This document shows positions 62,591-64,000 of a stretch of DNA of 64,000 bases, one piece after another. Position 1 is the stretch's first letter, and every line of letters begins with the position of its first letter. This DNA comes from Candidatus Gastranaerophilales bacterium (GTDB taxonomy: Bacteria; Cyanobacteriota; Vampirovibrionia; Gastranaerophilales; Gastranaerophilaceae): assembly GCA_944326475.1 (NCBI GenBank), contig CALVEC010000001.1:62001-126000 (forward strand), in the 5' to 3' direction. Both the position numbers and the translations under genes were made by a program. The notes below the pieces were generated by a model. That model ran no database searches. It had not been told where the DNA came from and saw only the letters and a program-made list of their open reading frames with translations.

Positions 62591-64000
62591 CCCGAACGAA
62601 CAGAACAAACAAAATAACGAAGAATTATACTTTTTTATAAGAAAACCGCGCTTTGCAATTGTAATATCCATTTTTATTACTCTTGTCGGTTTTATTGCAA
62701 TGATGGGGCTTAAACTGGAAAAATATCCGGATATTACACCGCCTCAGATTGTAGTAAGCGCATCTTATCCCGGTGCAAGTGCCGACGTTGTTGAATCCTC
62801 AGTTGCGTCACTTATTGAATCTCAGGTCAACGGTGTTGAAGACATGCTCTATATGATTTCAACAAGCTCTGATGAATCTTACCGACTTCAAATATATTTT
62901 AAAGTCGGCTCAGACAGAAATATTGACCTTGTAAACGTTCAAAACAGGATACAGCAGATTGAACCGAAACTGCCGGAGGATGTAAAAAGGCTCGGTGTTA
63001 CCGCAAAGCAGCAGGTATCAGGCGCCGGTGTTGCAATCCTGAACCTTGCTTCAACCGATAACAGATACTCGCAGCTTGATGTAACGAACTACGCATCTAT
63101 ATTTATTAAAGATGAAATTGCACGTCTGCCCGGCGTCGGTGAAGTAGGCGTTTACGGCGCAGGCAACTATTCTATGAGAATATGGCTCGACACGGAAAAG
63201 ATGGCAAACCTCAATGTTTCGGTGTCAGAGATACAAAAAGCAATAACAACCCAGAATATACAGGTTTCGGCAGGCGCACTCGGTCAGGAGCCGGGACCTG
63301 ACAAGCAAAGATTTCAGATAACCCTGAGAACAAAGGGCAGACTGCTTGAGCCTAAAGAATTTGAAGAAATCATAGTCCGTTCCAATGTTGACGGCTCAAA
63401 CATAAAAATAAAAGATGTTGCAAGAGTTGAACTAGGCTCTGAGACTTATTCAAGAAACGGTAAAGTCGACGGAAAACCGGCAGCTCTTATGCAAATCATC
63501 CAGATTCCGGGCGCAAACGCAATCGAGATTGTAAACGCAGTAGAGAAGAAGATGGCTGAAATCGAAGAAACAATACCTGACGGTATGAAGCTTGCCATGG
63601 TTCACGACGACACGGAATTTATCCGCGAGTCAATGAAAGAGGTTGTTAAAACGATTATCGAAACTTCAATTATTGTTGTGGCAATTATATTCGTGTTCCT
63701 TGGCGACCCCAGAGCAACACTGGTTCCTCTGATAGCAATACCGGTGTCTTTGATAGGTACGTTTGCAACCCTGCCGGTCTTTGACATGTCAATTAACCTT
63801 TTGACCTTGTTCGCGATGGTTCTTGCGGTTGCGACCGTAGTCGACGACGCGATTGTTGTAATTGAAAACGTAAAAAGGCACCTCGAAGAAGGCAAATCAC
63901 CTGTTGAAGCAACCCAGTTGACCATGAAAGAAATAGGCGGGGCGCTTGTTTCAATGGCACTGGTATTGATGGCGGTATTTGTTCCGGTAAGCTTTATGCC
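62571..64000 (+). CDS. RND multidrug efflux permease (HAE-1 type), 3' truncated by window
   Basis: The first ~476 residues of an AcrB-like proton antiporter; the gene runs past position 64000 (full proteins are ~1050 residues). Seen: Asn/Gln-rich start, TM1 after FFIRKPRFAIVISIFITLVG (~23-42), porter domain (KYPDITPPQIVVSASYPGA; LPGVGEVGVYGAG), and TM2-TM4 from ~360 with NLLTLFAMVLAVATVVDDAI, the segment carrying the proton-relay aspartates. GGAG lies before the ATG, inside the adaptor's end. Substrate range unknown. Confidence 0.95.
   Translation, partial: MQNNQNNPNEQNKQNNEELYFFIRKPRFAIVISIFITLVGFIAMMGLKLEKYPDITPPQIVVSASYPGASADVVESSVASLIESQVNGVEDMLYMISTSSDESYRLQIYFKVGSDRNIDLVNVQNRIQQIEPKLPEDVKRLGVTAKQQVSGAGVAILNLASTDNRYSQLDVTNYASIFIKDEIARLPGVGEVGVYGAGNYSMRIWLDTEKMANLNVSVSEIQKAITTQNIQVSAGALGQEPGPDKQRFQITLRTKGRLLEPKEFEEIIVRSNVDGSNIKIKDVARVELGSETYSRNGKVDGKPAALMQIIQIPGANAIEIVNAVEKKMAEIEETIPDGMKLAMVHDDTEFIRESMKEVVKTIIETSIIVVAIIFVFLGDPRATLVPLIAIPVSLIGTFATLPVFDMSINLLTLFAMVLAVATVVDDAIVVIENVKRHLEEGKSPVEATQLTMKEIGGALVSMALVLMAVFVPVSFM

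Overview
The window looks like a chromosomal segment of a Gram-negative-type, moderately AT-rich bacterium. A non-photosynthetic Cyanobacteriota/Melainabacteria (Gastranaerophilales-like) gut lineage is my best guess. This rests on the outer-membrane gene set (Skp, GmhA, an RND pump, a two-partner-secretion adhesin), a pilin with an FTMSEVL-type N-terminus, a split transketolase, the PSP1/RicT protein and the overall gene mix. It is inference, not a phylogenetic result. I see no rRNA, tRNA, CRISPR array, prophage or intact transposase.

Layout. Positions 1-6174, minus strand: a uridine-kinase-like gene and a five-gene run (FliO-like, NeuB-like, HAD phosphatase, TPR protein, aspartate kinase). 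Positions 6379-12613, plus strand: rarA, two paralogous secreted TolC-like coiled-coil proteins and a SNF2 helicase. Positions 13058-28255: one 5065-residue filamentous adhesin with a TPS domain, thousands of residues of beta-helix repeats, a proline-rich segment and a C-terminal PilZ-like domain. Positions 28376-30707: aspS and a Nudix hydrolase, ending at a strong terminator. Positions 30775-36881, minus strand: pilin, HDOD protein, ftsX, ftsE, split transketolase, a WecG/TagA glycosyltransferase and a response regulator.

Positions 36980-42168: a small 53-residue ORF, aroA, a DAACS symporter, a fused class I fumarase and a methyltetrahydrofolate methyltransferase. Positions 42304-51220, plus strand: skp, gmhA, ricT-like, a soluble FlhA-C-domain protein, a methionine-gamma-lyase-family enzyme, leuC, a GlcD-type oxidase, cutA and a zincin-like protein. 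Positions 51431-60149: trxB and a secreted protein, rplU-rpmA behind a long leader, mutL, a GcvH-like protein lacking the lipoyl lysine, RqcH and a CHASE2-cyclase. Positions 60180-61380: a repeat-rich non-coding region. Positions 61400-64000: an RND adaptor and a truncated RND permease.

The points most worth following are these. (i) A FlhA cytoplasmic domain exists without its membrane domain, fused to a DUF4177-like N-terminus; an orphan FliO-like protein also lies in the window. (ii) The GcvH-like protein has Arg at the lipoylation position. (iii) Several promoters have the -10 box 5-7 bases before the ATG, which predicts leaderless mRNAs. (iv) The giant adhesin has a FhaB-like end (proline-rich region plus terminal domain) with a PilZ-like fold. 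(v) rplU has a ~210-base leader with four degenerate ~31-base repeats. (vi) A 183-base nested inverted-repeat element and several dispersed hairpin repeats show a compensatory base change. (vii) A 20-base perfect palindrome covers the -10 box of the RND operon.
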